Under the pieces are notes generated by a model, which searched no databases, had not been told where the DNA came from, and saw only the letters and a list, made by a program, of their open reading frames with translations. A DNA stretch of 20,032 nucleotides from a virus. A program made the translations under genes and the position numbers. Positions 13,554 to 20,032 of the stretch are shown here, one piece after another; within the stretch, counting starts at the first letter, position 1; each line of letters starts with the position of its first letter. Location of the stretch: IMG/VR virus record IMGVR_UViG_3300030099_001544, positions 1 to 20,032 of that record, one strand, 5' to 3'.

Positions 13554-16082
13554 TCAAGCGGTGGTGATGTCTTCGATGGAAGCGAAGGCAGTTGCTTGGC
13601 GAACCGCGACATCAAAGGAAACGATGCCACGAACCGAGGTCAGAGCCTTGCTGAAGTCATCGGAGTCAGTGCCCACGGTGATCTCAAGGCCGTTGCCGTA
13701 GAAGCCCAGCATGGCCTGGCTGAAGTCACCAGCAACCAGAGCGGAGCAAACGGCAGAAGCGGTGCCCTTGGTCAGGTTGGAAGGCACAGCGTTGGTGACG
13801 GCGATCGGATAGCCATTCAAGGTCAGAGGCGTGGGGCCGCGACCAATGGCTTGCAGATCAGAGTTGTAGAGGAAAGCACCGTCAGTGGTGGTGGAACCAC
13901 CAGCGCGGAGTTTCTTCAGAGCACCCATCACCTTGGCGTTGGTGATGTAGGCCATGTTCGGGCCTGCTGCGTTGTCCTGCGTGACCTCAGTTTCAAGGTC
14001 AACAACCTTTTCCATGGTGATCGCGCCACCGTTGGTGCCCATAGCCACCGAGCCGATGCCGGAGGTGTTGCGGATGCCGGTAGGTTGACCGGAAGAACCG
14101 GAGCCGTTCAGCACTGCAGCGTCGATGGCAGTGTTGATGCCATCAGTCAGGTCACGACGGATCAGCTCTTCAATGCCAGGAGTGGCCTGAAGCAGAGTCT
14201 GACGGCTGTACTTAGACAGGGCTGCCAGATTCTTAGGGCTCATCGTCACCTGATCAAAGGTGGACTCAGCCTGAGTGATTGCGGTGGTCTCAGAAGAGAG
14301 GTAGCTGGTGGAAGCAACACCGGAGCGACGGGGGATAGCCACGTCACCGACCAAGCCGGTCAGAGTGCGAACGCCCAGGCCAACAACGGGGGAAGCGTTC
14401 CGCAGTGCTTCTATAAAATCGTCGGCGAGGAGGTCGGTGGCGACAAGATTTCCTCCCACATTGGCCGTTGACGTGACATAAGTCGCGCGTTGGCTCAGTG
14501 CAGAGAAAGGAACAAAGAAGGTGCGCTCGCTAGTGGCGGTCAGGCCAGAGCTGCGTGCAACTTCTTGGCTCAGTTCACGGACCAGGCCGGCACCGTGGGA
14601 GGACCAGTCACCAGTGATCAGGGCGCGAACGCCATCCATGATCTGGTAACGGGACTGAGTGCCTTGATCCAGATCAACAGGAGCCACGGTCTCAACCGGC
14701 TTGGCGCCGATCTTCTCAAGCACAGCCTCACGGGCCACGTCGAGAGATGAACCGTTCTCGATCAGTTGATCAGCCAAGTCACGCATTTCGTGCTTGCTGC
14801 ACAACTCTTGGATGTTGCGGATGCGGTTGCGCTCTGCAGAAGCTGCCTTTTTGGAAGCTTCATCGCGCACCACATTGATGTCGGGTGCTGTGGACATTTG
14901 ATTCTCAGAATCGGGTGAACTTTGTGGTGCGACGCGAGCCGCAGAATCCGCCGTAATGGCTTCTTCTTTCTCGATTGTAGTAGCGGGAAGCAAGGATCTT
15001 CCCACCCCAATCTTGGGATCAGCAGGCACGCTGACGATGGAAACTTCGTAAGGCTCCCAGTTCGTCGCTACAAACTCATTGTTGCGCTCTTCCATCTCCT
15101 TAATCCGGTAACCAACGCTGATATTTCTCATCACGCCATCTTTGACATCGGTCAAAATTTCCTGCGCAAAAGAGTTACGGCTGAAGCGAACGCGGCTGTA
15201 GCCCTTCTTTTTGTCCTTGTCTAAGTAGGCACGCTCAACAACACCGATCGGTCGATCCATGTCGTGATTGAACAGCAGCGGTGCGCCGTCGTTCAGTCGG
15301 CCAAGATCAGCAGCGCCATCCTCATGGCTCAGGACCTCCATGCCAAAAGCCCGCTCTACTGGATATTCAGAGCTAAAGCTGAACTCCATAACGCGGTCTT
15401 CCTGCTCCTCGAACTTGGTCTCGCCAGCCCGCTTGTAAAGCGCAGGAGCAGAGCGCAGAGCAGCAATCTTGGTCAGCGTTGAGAAGCGGTGACCAACCTG
15501 CACATCAGTTGGCTCATTGCCTTCATCGGTCTCGCGATAAACCGTGATCAGTGCAGCAGGGTCATCCTCATCACCGTTCACAGTGAAGTCAGAATCAGGA
15601 ACATTGATTGTGCCGTCACGCTCAATGCGATCAATGCGGCCTTGTGCAGTGCCACCTGAGCTGTTCCAACGCACGAAATCTCCGACGCTAAGTTCGTCGG
15701 GCTCGGCCCTTACTTGCGATTTGTCGGACATAGTACGTTCGCGGATTTCTTTAATTCTATCCGCCTTGTTAGTAGCCCACACCTGCCCAGGGTCTCCGCC
15801 CCACGCAGCCCAAGCCACACGGCCATTAGACGGGTAGCCGTCTTCCCCAGGCGAAAAACCTTCGCCTTGCTTGTCAACTTCGTGGCGGGCGAACCATGCA
15901 GCCATGGTGATCACTATGTCGGCAGACAGTTCATCACCGCTCAGGATCTGCGTGGCTCTGCGTGCTGCAACCTCAGTGCCGCCAGCTTCACCGTCAGCCT
16001 TCCAATCGCGATAACGCTGCGCCTCTTCCCTCATGCCTTCTGTAGGCATCAGGTCGATCTCTGTGCCGTTAATAGTTGCCAA
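13554..16082 (-). CDS. Fused Tudor-like module, S78 prohead protease and HK97-fold major capsid protein
   Basis: From the preferred TTG at 16082 the product is 842 residues. Residues 1-115 are a phage-specific module (AQRYRDWKADG, FARHEVDK, YPSNGRVAWAAWGGDPG). Residues 130-185 (LSVGDFVRWNSSGG..GRIDRIERDG) look like the HVA1 Tudor family. Residues 230-362 are an HK97-type S78 protease with likely catalytic His273 (FNHD), Ser322 (VMRNISVGYRI) and Glu346 before VSIVSVPADP. Residues about 396-500 are helical and charged, like a scaffolding delta domain. The rest is HK97-fold capsid (PRRSGVAS, STFDQVTMSPKNLAALSKYSRQ, YITNAKVMGALKKL). TTG is chosen because GGAGG lies 6 bases upstream at 16089-16093; the frame is open further up to a TTG at 16148 and an ATG at 16109. 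Known relatives cleave themselves during prohead maturation. One gene doing protease, scaffold and shell is unusual. An internal ATG at 14897 could give capsid alone. Confidence 0.9.
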   Translation of the reverse strand: MATINGTEIDLMPTEGMREEAQRYRDWKADGEAGGTEVAARRATQILSGDELSADIVITMAAWFARHEVDKQGEGFSPGEDGYPSNGRVAWAAWGGDPGQVWATNKADRIKEIRERTMSDKSQVRAEPDELSVGDFVRWNSSGGTAQGRIDRIERDGTINVPDSDFTVNGDEDDPAALITVYRETDEGNEPTDVQVGHRFSTLTKIAALRSAPALYKRAGETKFEEQEDRVMEFSFSSEYPVERAFGMEVLSHEDGAADLGRLNDGAPLLFNHDMDRPIGVVERAYLDKDKKKGYSRVRFSRNSFAQEILTDVKDGVMRNISVGYRIKEMEERNNEFVATNWEPYEVSIVSVPADPKIGVGRSLLPATTIEKEEAITADSAARVAPQSSPDSENQMSTAPDINVVRDEASKKAASAERNRIRNIQELCSKHEMRDLADQLIENGSSLDVAREAVLEKIGAKPVETVAPVDLDQGTQSRYQIMDGVRALITGDWSSHGAGLVRELSQEVARSSGLTATSERTFFVPFSALSQRATYVTSTANVGGNLVATDLLADDFIEALRNASPVVGLGVRTLTGLVGDVAIPRRSGVASTSYLSSETTAITQAESTFDQVTMSPKNLAALSKYSRQTLLQATPGIEELIRRDLTDGINTAIDAAVLNGSGSSGQPTGIRNTSGIGSVAMGTNGGAITMEKVVDLETEVTQDNAAGPNMAYITNAKVMGALKKLRAGGSTTTDGAFLYNSDLQAIGRGPTPLTLNGYPIAVTNAVPSNLTKGTASAVCSALVAGDFSQAMLGFYGNGLEITVGTDSDDFSKALTSVRGIVSFDVAVRQATAFASIEDITTA

Positions 16083-17649
16083 GATCTTCCTCCGCGACGT
16101 TCTCTGCATCCTCGCCACCAGGCGCAGGCGTGTCACCAAAGGCGTCAATGGTGTTGGCCGGCTTGTACTGGCTAGCGCCGCTGGCGTTCACAGCAGACGG
16201 ATCAGTGTCAGTGATGATGTTCATCTCGTCGAGCTTGGCCAGCTCTGACTGACGGGCAACCAAGAACTCATCAAAGTCGCCACCGTTTTCAGCCACACAA
16301 TCGGCAAGCGTCTTGAACCCGCTGCGCACTGCCGCCTTCTGTGCAGCGATTTCCTTCTGCGGGTCAACGTAGTGGTAGCCCCTGCAAACCCAGCGCACAG
16401 CCTCATAACGCTCAGGCTCAGTCTCATAAGTAGGCAGATTTAGTGCGCCACTAAGCACAGCCATCTCAAGCCAAGCGTCATAAATCGGCTGATAAAACTG
16501 GTCTTTCATCATCTGCTGAATGGATCGCCAGTTGTCGCGGTCCTGCAGTAGAGCGAGTCGTGATGACGAATAATTTGACTGCGAATAATCGTTGCTGAGC
16601 ACCTCGTAGCTACATCCGACACCCGCACCGAGTGCCCTGAGCTGTGCCCTGAGGAACGGCTCATATTCGCCATTAGGCGAATCCATGTCAGGAATGGTGA
16701 CGGTTTCCCCAGGTGCTAGGTAGGCAAATTTGCCAGGAGAAAACGATTCGACTCTTTCGTTCTCAAAAACATCGTCGCCAACTAGCTCCCCTTCAGGTGA
16801 TTGGATGAATCCCATCAGAGCAGAACTTGCGCGAGCACGCACAACGCTTGCCTGTTCCCATCCATCTAGGTGGTGCATCCTCTGCATGGCAGATGCAAGC
16901 CACGGCACGCCACGGGTCTGACCAGGACGCGCAGATGTCCGGTCAAACAGATGGATAACATCCTTTGCCGGGACAATGATGTGACGCTTGCCAGGCTCCC
17001 GCGTGGGGAACGCCGTGTCGCCAGGGTGACGGCTTAGGAAGGCGTAGCTGACGGGACGGCCAAACTTGTCCAGCTCAACGCCGAGTTTCCAAACGTTGCC
17101 GGGTTTGGTTGCAGGGCTGTTGTAGTCCTCATCAAGCTGGTCAGCCTCCAGCACCTCAAGGGCAAAGTTGACTTTGCTGCGGCCAAACTTCTGACGCACC
17201 ATGCGGATAAAAACTTCGCCGCTCTCGCACATTGACGAGACAGCAAGCTTTTCAATATCGGCAAAGCACAGCAGCCCTGCGGTGTTGCAGCTGTCCTTAC
17301 GGCCCCACATCGACCAAGCTTTTTCAATCTGCTCGTTGATGCGGGTATCAAGCTTGCCGCCACGCTGACGCATCACCTGCGCTTGCAGCCTGACGCCTGT
17401 TCCCACAACAGAGTTGCGGACAACACGGACAACAGACTTTGCGTAATCGTTGTCGCGTACAAGCTGCCGCGATCTAGACCGCAAACGTTTCAGGCTGCCC
17501 TTGATCTCTTGGTCAGCAGAGGTGACAGAGGTGACCCAGTCAGATGTCAGACGACTGGTCTGAGCACCGCCAAACATGCGAGCGCGTGGACGCTGCAAAG
17601 GCTCAGGATTTGTGCGCCACAGTTCGCGCCATGCAGAACGGATGCCCAT
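16069..17649 (-). CDS. Portal protein, lambda gpB family
   Basis: This 526-residue protein is the dodecameric ring at the capsid vertex through which DNA enters and leaves and on which the connector is built. It matches the lambda-type portal family (Phage_portal_2). Recognisable blocks are the N-terminal NDYAKSVVRVVRNSVVGTGV segment, the LEVLEADQLDEDYN block, the IVPAKDVIHLFDR..RPGQTRGVPWL block that precedes the stem helix, and NDYSQSNYSSSRLALLQDRD near residue 360. The length is close to lambda gpB (533), so it looks complete. It begins with ATG one base after the gpW-like stop (TGACATG). The 3' end overlaps the start of the capsid polyprotein. Its acidic C-terminal tail carries the GGAGG used by that next gene. 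Confidence 0.94.
   Translation of the reverse strand: MGIRSAWRELWRTNPEPLQRPRARMFGGAQTSRLTSDWVTSVTSADQEIKGSLKRLRSRSRQLVRDNDYAKSVVRVVRNSVVGTGVRLQAQVMRQRGGKLDTRINEQIEKAWSMWGRKDSCNTAGLLCFADIEKLAVSSMCESGEVFIRMVRQKFGRSKVNFALEVLEADQLDEDYNSPATKPGNVWKLGVELDKFGRPVSYAFLSRHPGDTAFPTREPGKRHIIVPAKDVIHLFDRTSARPGQTRGVPWLASAMQRMHHLDGWEQASVVRARASSALMGFIQSPEGELVGDDVFENERVESFSPGKFAYLAPGETVTIPDMDSPNGEYEPFLRAQLRALGAGVGCSYEVLSNDYSQSNYSSSRLALLQDRDNWRSIQQMMKDQFYQPIYDAWLEMAVLSGALNLPTYETEPERYEAVRWVCRGYHYVDPQKEIAAQKAAVRSGFKTLADCVAENGGDFDEFLVARQSELAKLDEMNIITDTDPSAVNASGASQYKPANTIDAFGDTPAPGGEDAENVAEEDLGNY
16089..16093 (-). promoter_or_regulatory. Shine-Dalgarno GGAGG deciding the capsid polyprotein TTG start
   Basis: On the minus strand GGAGG is followed by the 6-base spacer AAGATC and TTG at 16082. 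It lies inside the last codons of the portal gene, 20 bases before its stop. This spacing is close to ideal and supports translational coupling of portal and capsid from a rare TTG codon. The downstream sequence MATINGTEIDL looks like a natural N-terminus. Confidence 0.7.
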
Positions 17650-17650
17650 G

Positions 17651-18223
17651 TCAGAACCTCACATACTTGGTAAAAGGATCGCCAAGCCCGTTGGCAATCT
17701 TGGCGCGTCTTCGCTCAAGGTTCACGATGTAATTCAGCTGACTCTCGCGAGTGCGTAGCTCAGCCAAATCGACACGCTTAAAGGTCCGGTTGCCGATGCT
17801 GTATTCAGCAGCCTTGTCAGCAATGATTGCCCGAATTGCTGCTGTAACTGCGTCTAGATCTTTCTCTGCCTGCGTGCGTCCGTCAAAAGCTCCAGGGTCT
17901 CCGGTGTAGGCAAGGCTGGCAAAGACCTCAAGTTGACCATTTCCTAGCGTAAACTTCTCAGAGCCCTTAGATGCTTCTGCGTAAAAAAACCAACTCCCTG
18001 CATCAAAGCCTGCGCTATCTGTTGCGCTAATTGTGAACTCCCAGCCAGTGCCGTATGAAGTACCAACAACGGTGTGGCCCTCATCAGCCGTGTTAGTCCG
18101 TAGGTAGTAGGTCAAAGACCAGTTATCTGTGCCGCTTGTGATGCTTTCATTCAGCGGGCCAACCGCCGCGTCATCCCTCCATTTGATCGTCGTGCCGGCG
18201 TAGATCTTCTTAGGGATGTTCAC
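17651..18223 (-). CDS. Head-tail joining protein with gpW-like C-terminal domain
   Basis: The gene lies between terminase and portal, exactly where lambda has W. It starts with GTG one base after the terminase stop, preceded by a GGTGA ribosome site. The protein is 190 residues, far longer than lambda gpW (68). Residues 118-190 look like gpW: a helical stretch with conserved-looking alanines, then a short beta element around GNRTFKRVDLAEL, a second helix, an RRR cluster and an aromatic-basic tail (KYVRF). Known gpW plugs the portal channel after packaging and prepares the site for FII. Residues 1-115 are a separate, beta-rich, Thr/Ser/Gly-rich module (TIKWRDD, WSLTYYLRT, WEFTISATDSAGF, GSWFFYAEA) that resembles an Ig-like or fibre-sheath fold. 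Its role is unknown, and decoration of the neck is only a guess. The gpW assignment rests on position plus the C-terminal pattern. Confidence 0.7.
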   Translation of the reverse strand: MNIPKKIYAGTTIKWRDDAAVGPLNESITSGTDNWSLTYYLRTNTADEGHTVVGTSYGTGWEFTISATDSAGFDAGSWFFYAEASKGSEKFTLGNGQLEVFASLAYTGDPGAFDGRTQAEKDLDAVTAAIRAIIADKAAEYSIGNRTFKRVDLAELRTRESQLNYIVNLERRRAKIANGLGDPFTKYVRF

Positions 18224-18224
18224 G

Positions 18225-20032
18225 TCACCAGCTGTTTACAAACGACTGAGCCGGTTTAGACGGCTTTGTCCTTGATTTTAGCGGTCTATTGTCGCCTGAT
18301 TCCAGCTTCTCACGCAGGTTTTCCCACATCGTGAGCTTGGGCAAACGGCGTATGTAGAGCTGAAATGCCGCATAGGCGTAAACCGCGCAGTCCAGGCACT
18401 CAGCCCGTGCTGATGCTTTTCTGACCCAAATCCGCGTTGGCATCCCGCCTCGATAGACAAGCTTCTGCCGCTCAGAAGTAAGTTGCTGGAAGTATTCAGT
18501 ATCAGCAGCTAACCCGAAATTGAGGTTGCCAGGGCCGTTTTCTAGGCGAAGTTTGCCAAATAGCGTGGTCTTAATAGTGTCTGTTCCCAGCATGTAAAGG
18601 GTGACGCCCTTTTTGATGGTCCGACCCTTCCAGTTGACATCAACCTTGCTGCCTTTTCCTACTGCTGCAGCGTTTCTGCGGCTGCTGCCCTTGATCGCTA
18701 CAACCCCACGCGGCAGACGCTCACGCACATAGGCGTAAACCTCATGCGTGCAGTAGCCAGTGTCAACAGCAAGCTGAGCAATCTTGAGTTGGTGGTGTTC
18801 TTCCGTCTCCCACTCAGTTGCCAAAACAACGTCCAACTGTTTCCATACTTCAGGCTGTGTCGGATCCCCAAAAAGCTTGAGGTGGCTTACAAGCCAGCCC
18901 GTCTCTGGTTGTCCCTTAGCTCCTGACCAGCCCCAAACTGAGATCTCAAGACGGTCGAGCTGCACGTCAACGCCAGCCGTCAACAGCACAACATCCTTAG
19001 GCACAGTGCCTGGCTCATAGGGCAAGCGTCGGCCCATCAAACCCTCAGCACTGACCTGCGCCGAGTAGTTCTCCTCATAGGTCTCCGCAAGCCGGGTGTT
19101 GATAAAGGTCCGCAGCGCAGCCGGGTCGTTCTTCGCACGTAAAAAATCCTCAGCCAGCTCACTCCAGCTAGCCCAGCCAAGCGGACTGTAAAGACCATTC
19201 AGATGGAAGCCAGCAGTCTTGCCGTCAAAGTGCGAGTGGTTGCGCCACTCTCCAGCGGCCAGCATCTGCGTCTTGTGGTGTTCGTCAAACCGCTCGCCAC
19301 AGTGCTTGCACTGATACTGCGCCGTTTCTGGCTTGTCCTTTTCCCACTTCAGCCGGCTCCACTCAAGGTGCTGATATTCACCGCACGCAGGACAAGGCAC
19401 CCAAAACTTGCGTTGGTCAGACTTCATATATTCCGCCTCAATCTTGCTGAAGTCCTTCACCGTTGGCGTAGAGGTCAACAGCACCTTCCGCCTGGCAAAC
19501 GTTGTCGTTCTGCGTTCGGCTAGTGCAACTGGATCCCCCTCCCCAGGAATCTCCTGCATAGCGTCCACCTCATCCATGAATAGGTAACGGCAAGGTGCAG
19601 AGCGCAGCTGGCTAGGACTATTCGCGCCAGTGAGCAGCAGAATCCCGCCAGGGAAGTCCTTGGCGAACATTGAGTTAGAGCCATCTCTAGAGCGTGCGGG
19701 TGCAATTTTTTCTTTGAGCCTCGGCGTGTCCTCAATCAGGCCCTCCAGCCTCTGCTTGGACATCCTGCGGGCCATCTCAATGGTGGGTTGCACGGCAAGC
19801 AACGGCCCAGGGCTGTGATCAATAATCCAAGCAAGCCAGTTCAGGCCAACCTCTGTCTTTCCGCTCTGCGCTGAAAACATCAACACAACACGCTGCACAC
19901 TGCTTTCACTGCTCAGGTCACGCATCACCTGACGCAGATAAGGCGTCCGATCAGTGCGCCACGGCCCAGGCTCCGCACTTGCTTTACTGCTCAACCGCCG
20001 ATAACGATCGCTCCACTCATCAACAGTCAGAG
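18225..20032 (-). CDS. Terminase large subunit, GpA family (5' end outside window)
   Basis: This is the ATPase-nuclease motor that cuts concatemeric DNA and pumps it into the prohead through the portal. Numbering from the TTG at 19994, residues 42-47 (AQSGKT) are the Walker A-like loop, 137-142 (YLFMDE) Walker B and 174-178 (TSTPT) the coupling motif. Cys201/Cys204 and Cys229/Cys232 form a zinc-knuckle pair typical of the GpA family. D343, D411 and D536 sit where the RNase H-like nuclease has its acidic residues. The reading frame is open past the TTG to the window edge, and the extra codons (LTVDEWSDRYRRL) match the usual GpA N-terminus. The TTG is therefore not the true start, and the gene continues beyond 20032. 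It ends one base before the gpW-like gene. Family call is firm; the exact length is unknown. Confidence 0.95.
   Translation of the reverse strand, partial: LTVDEWSDRYRRLSSKASAEPGPWRTDRTPYLRQVMRDLSSESSVQRVVLMFSAQSGKTEVGLNWLAWIIDHSPGPLLAVQPTIEMARRMSKQRLEGLIEDTPRLKEKIAPARSRDGSNSMFAKDFPGGILLLTGANSPSQLRSAPCRYLFMDEVDAMQEIPGEGDPVALAERRTTTFARRKVLLTSTPTVKDFSKIEAEYMKSDQRKFWVPCPACGEYQHLEWSRLKWEKDKPETAQYQCKHCGERFDEHHKTQMLAAGEWRNHSHFDGKTAGFHLNGLYSPLGWASWSELAEDFLRAKNDPAALRTFINTRLAETYEENYSAQVSAEGLMGRRLPYEPGTVPKDVVLLTAGVDVQLDRLEISVWGWSGAKGQPETGWLVSHLKLFGDPTQPEVWKQLDVVLATEWETEEHHQLKIAQLAVDTGYCTHEVYAYVRERLPRGVVAIKGSSRRNAAAVGKGSKVDVNWKGRTIKKGVTLYMLGTDTIKTTLFGKLRLENGPGNLNFGLAADTEYFQQLTSERQKLVYRGGMPTRIWVRKASARAECLDCAVYAYAAFQLYIRRLPKLTMWENLREKLESGDNRPLKSRTKPSKPAQSFVNSW

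Noticed and set aside
13516-13557. Upstream extension of the small Lys/Ala-rich gene to 13557
   Set aside because: Its codons would run through the terminator stem and U tract; the ATG at 13515 gives a natural N-terminus.
13533-14471. Plus-strand open frame of 312 codons
   Set aside because: It lies wholly antisense to the conserved capsid domain, has biased repetitive composition caused by the capsid codons, and has no plus-strand neighbours or promoter.
1-20032. tRNA genes, integrase, attachment sites or insertion sequences
   Set aside because: No cloverleaf, recombinase motif or terminal repeats were seen by eye on either strand; nothing supports a call.
1-20032. Cyanobacterial HIP1 octamers (GCGATCGC) as host evidence
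   Set aside because: I saw near matches but no full copy, so the cyanobacterial host idea rests only on protein style.

Overview
This window holds the head and tail module of a lambda-like, long-tailed (siphovirus-type) phage or prophage. All supported genes lie on the minus strand, so the module reads from right (20032) to left (1). Gene order follows lambda A-W-B-(protease/capsid)-FII-(Z position)-U-V-G/T-H-M-L-K-I-J-fibre. Genes overlap or abut by a few bases in most places, as expected for one late operon. No integrase, lysis, replication or host gene is visible, so free phage and prophage cannot be told apart. Base composition looks close to half G+C. The style of the capsid polyprotein, the fibre head and a small basic protein at the left edge recalls marine cyanobacterial siphophages, but this is a memory-based impression and the host is not proven.

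Head region (20032 to about 12685): terminase large subunit of the GpA type, cut by the window edge; a two-part protein with a gpW-like C-terminus; lambda-type portal; an unusually long polyprotein joining an N-terminal module, a Tudor-like module, an S78 prohead protease and an HK97-fold capsid; a strong intrinsic terminator right after the capsid stop; a small Lys/Ala-tailed protein; an FII-like head-tail connector; and an unrecognised 124-residue protein in the place of lambda Z.

Tail region (12683 to 2744): gpU-like tail terminator; tail tube protein; a gpG-like chaperone with a textbook -1 frameshift signal (A AAA AAC, 7-nt spacer, 9-bp stem-loop) leading into a DUF1799/gpT-like frame; tape measure; gpM, gpL (with four cysteines in the lambda iron-sulfur spacing and an added N-terminal glycan-binding-like module), gpK (JAMM plus NlpC/P60), gpI and the central tip protein gpJ.

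Fibre region (2709 to 1): a side or distal fibre with 26 to 27 tandem 17-residue repeats ending in a self-cleaving S74 chaperone domain, then three short genes of unknown role, the last cut by the window edge.

The genes work together as follows. Terminase packages DNA through the portal into a capsid matured by the fused protease. The gpW-like and FII-like proteins and the gpU-like terminator join head to tail. G/GT chaperone the tape measure while the tube polymerises to the length it sets. M, L, K, I and J build the tip, and the fibre gives host recognition. There is no stretch over 300 bases without a gene.
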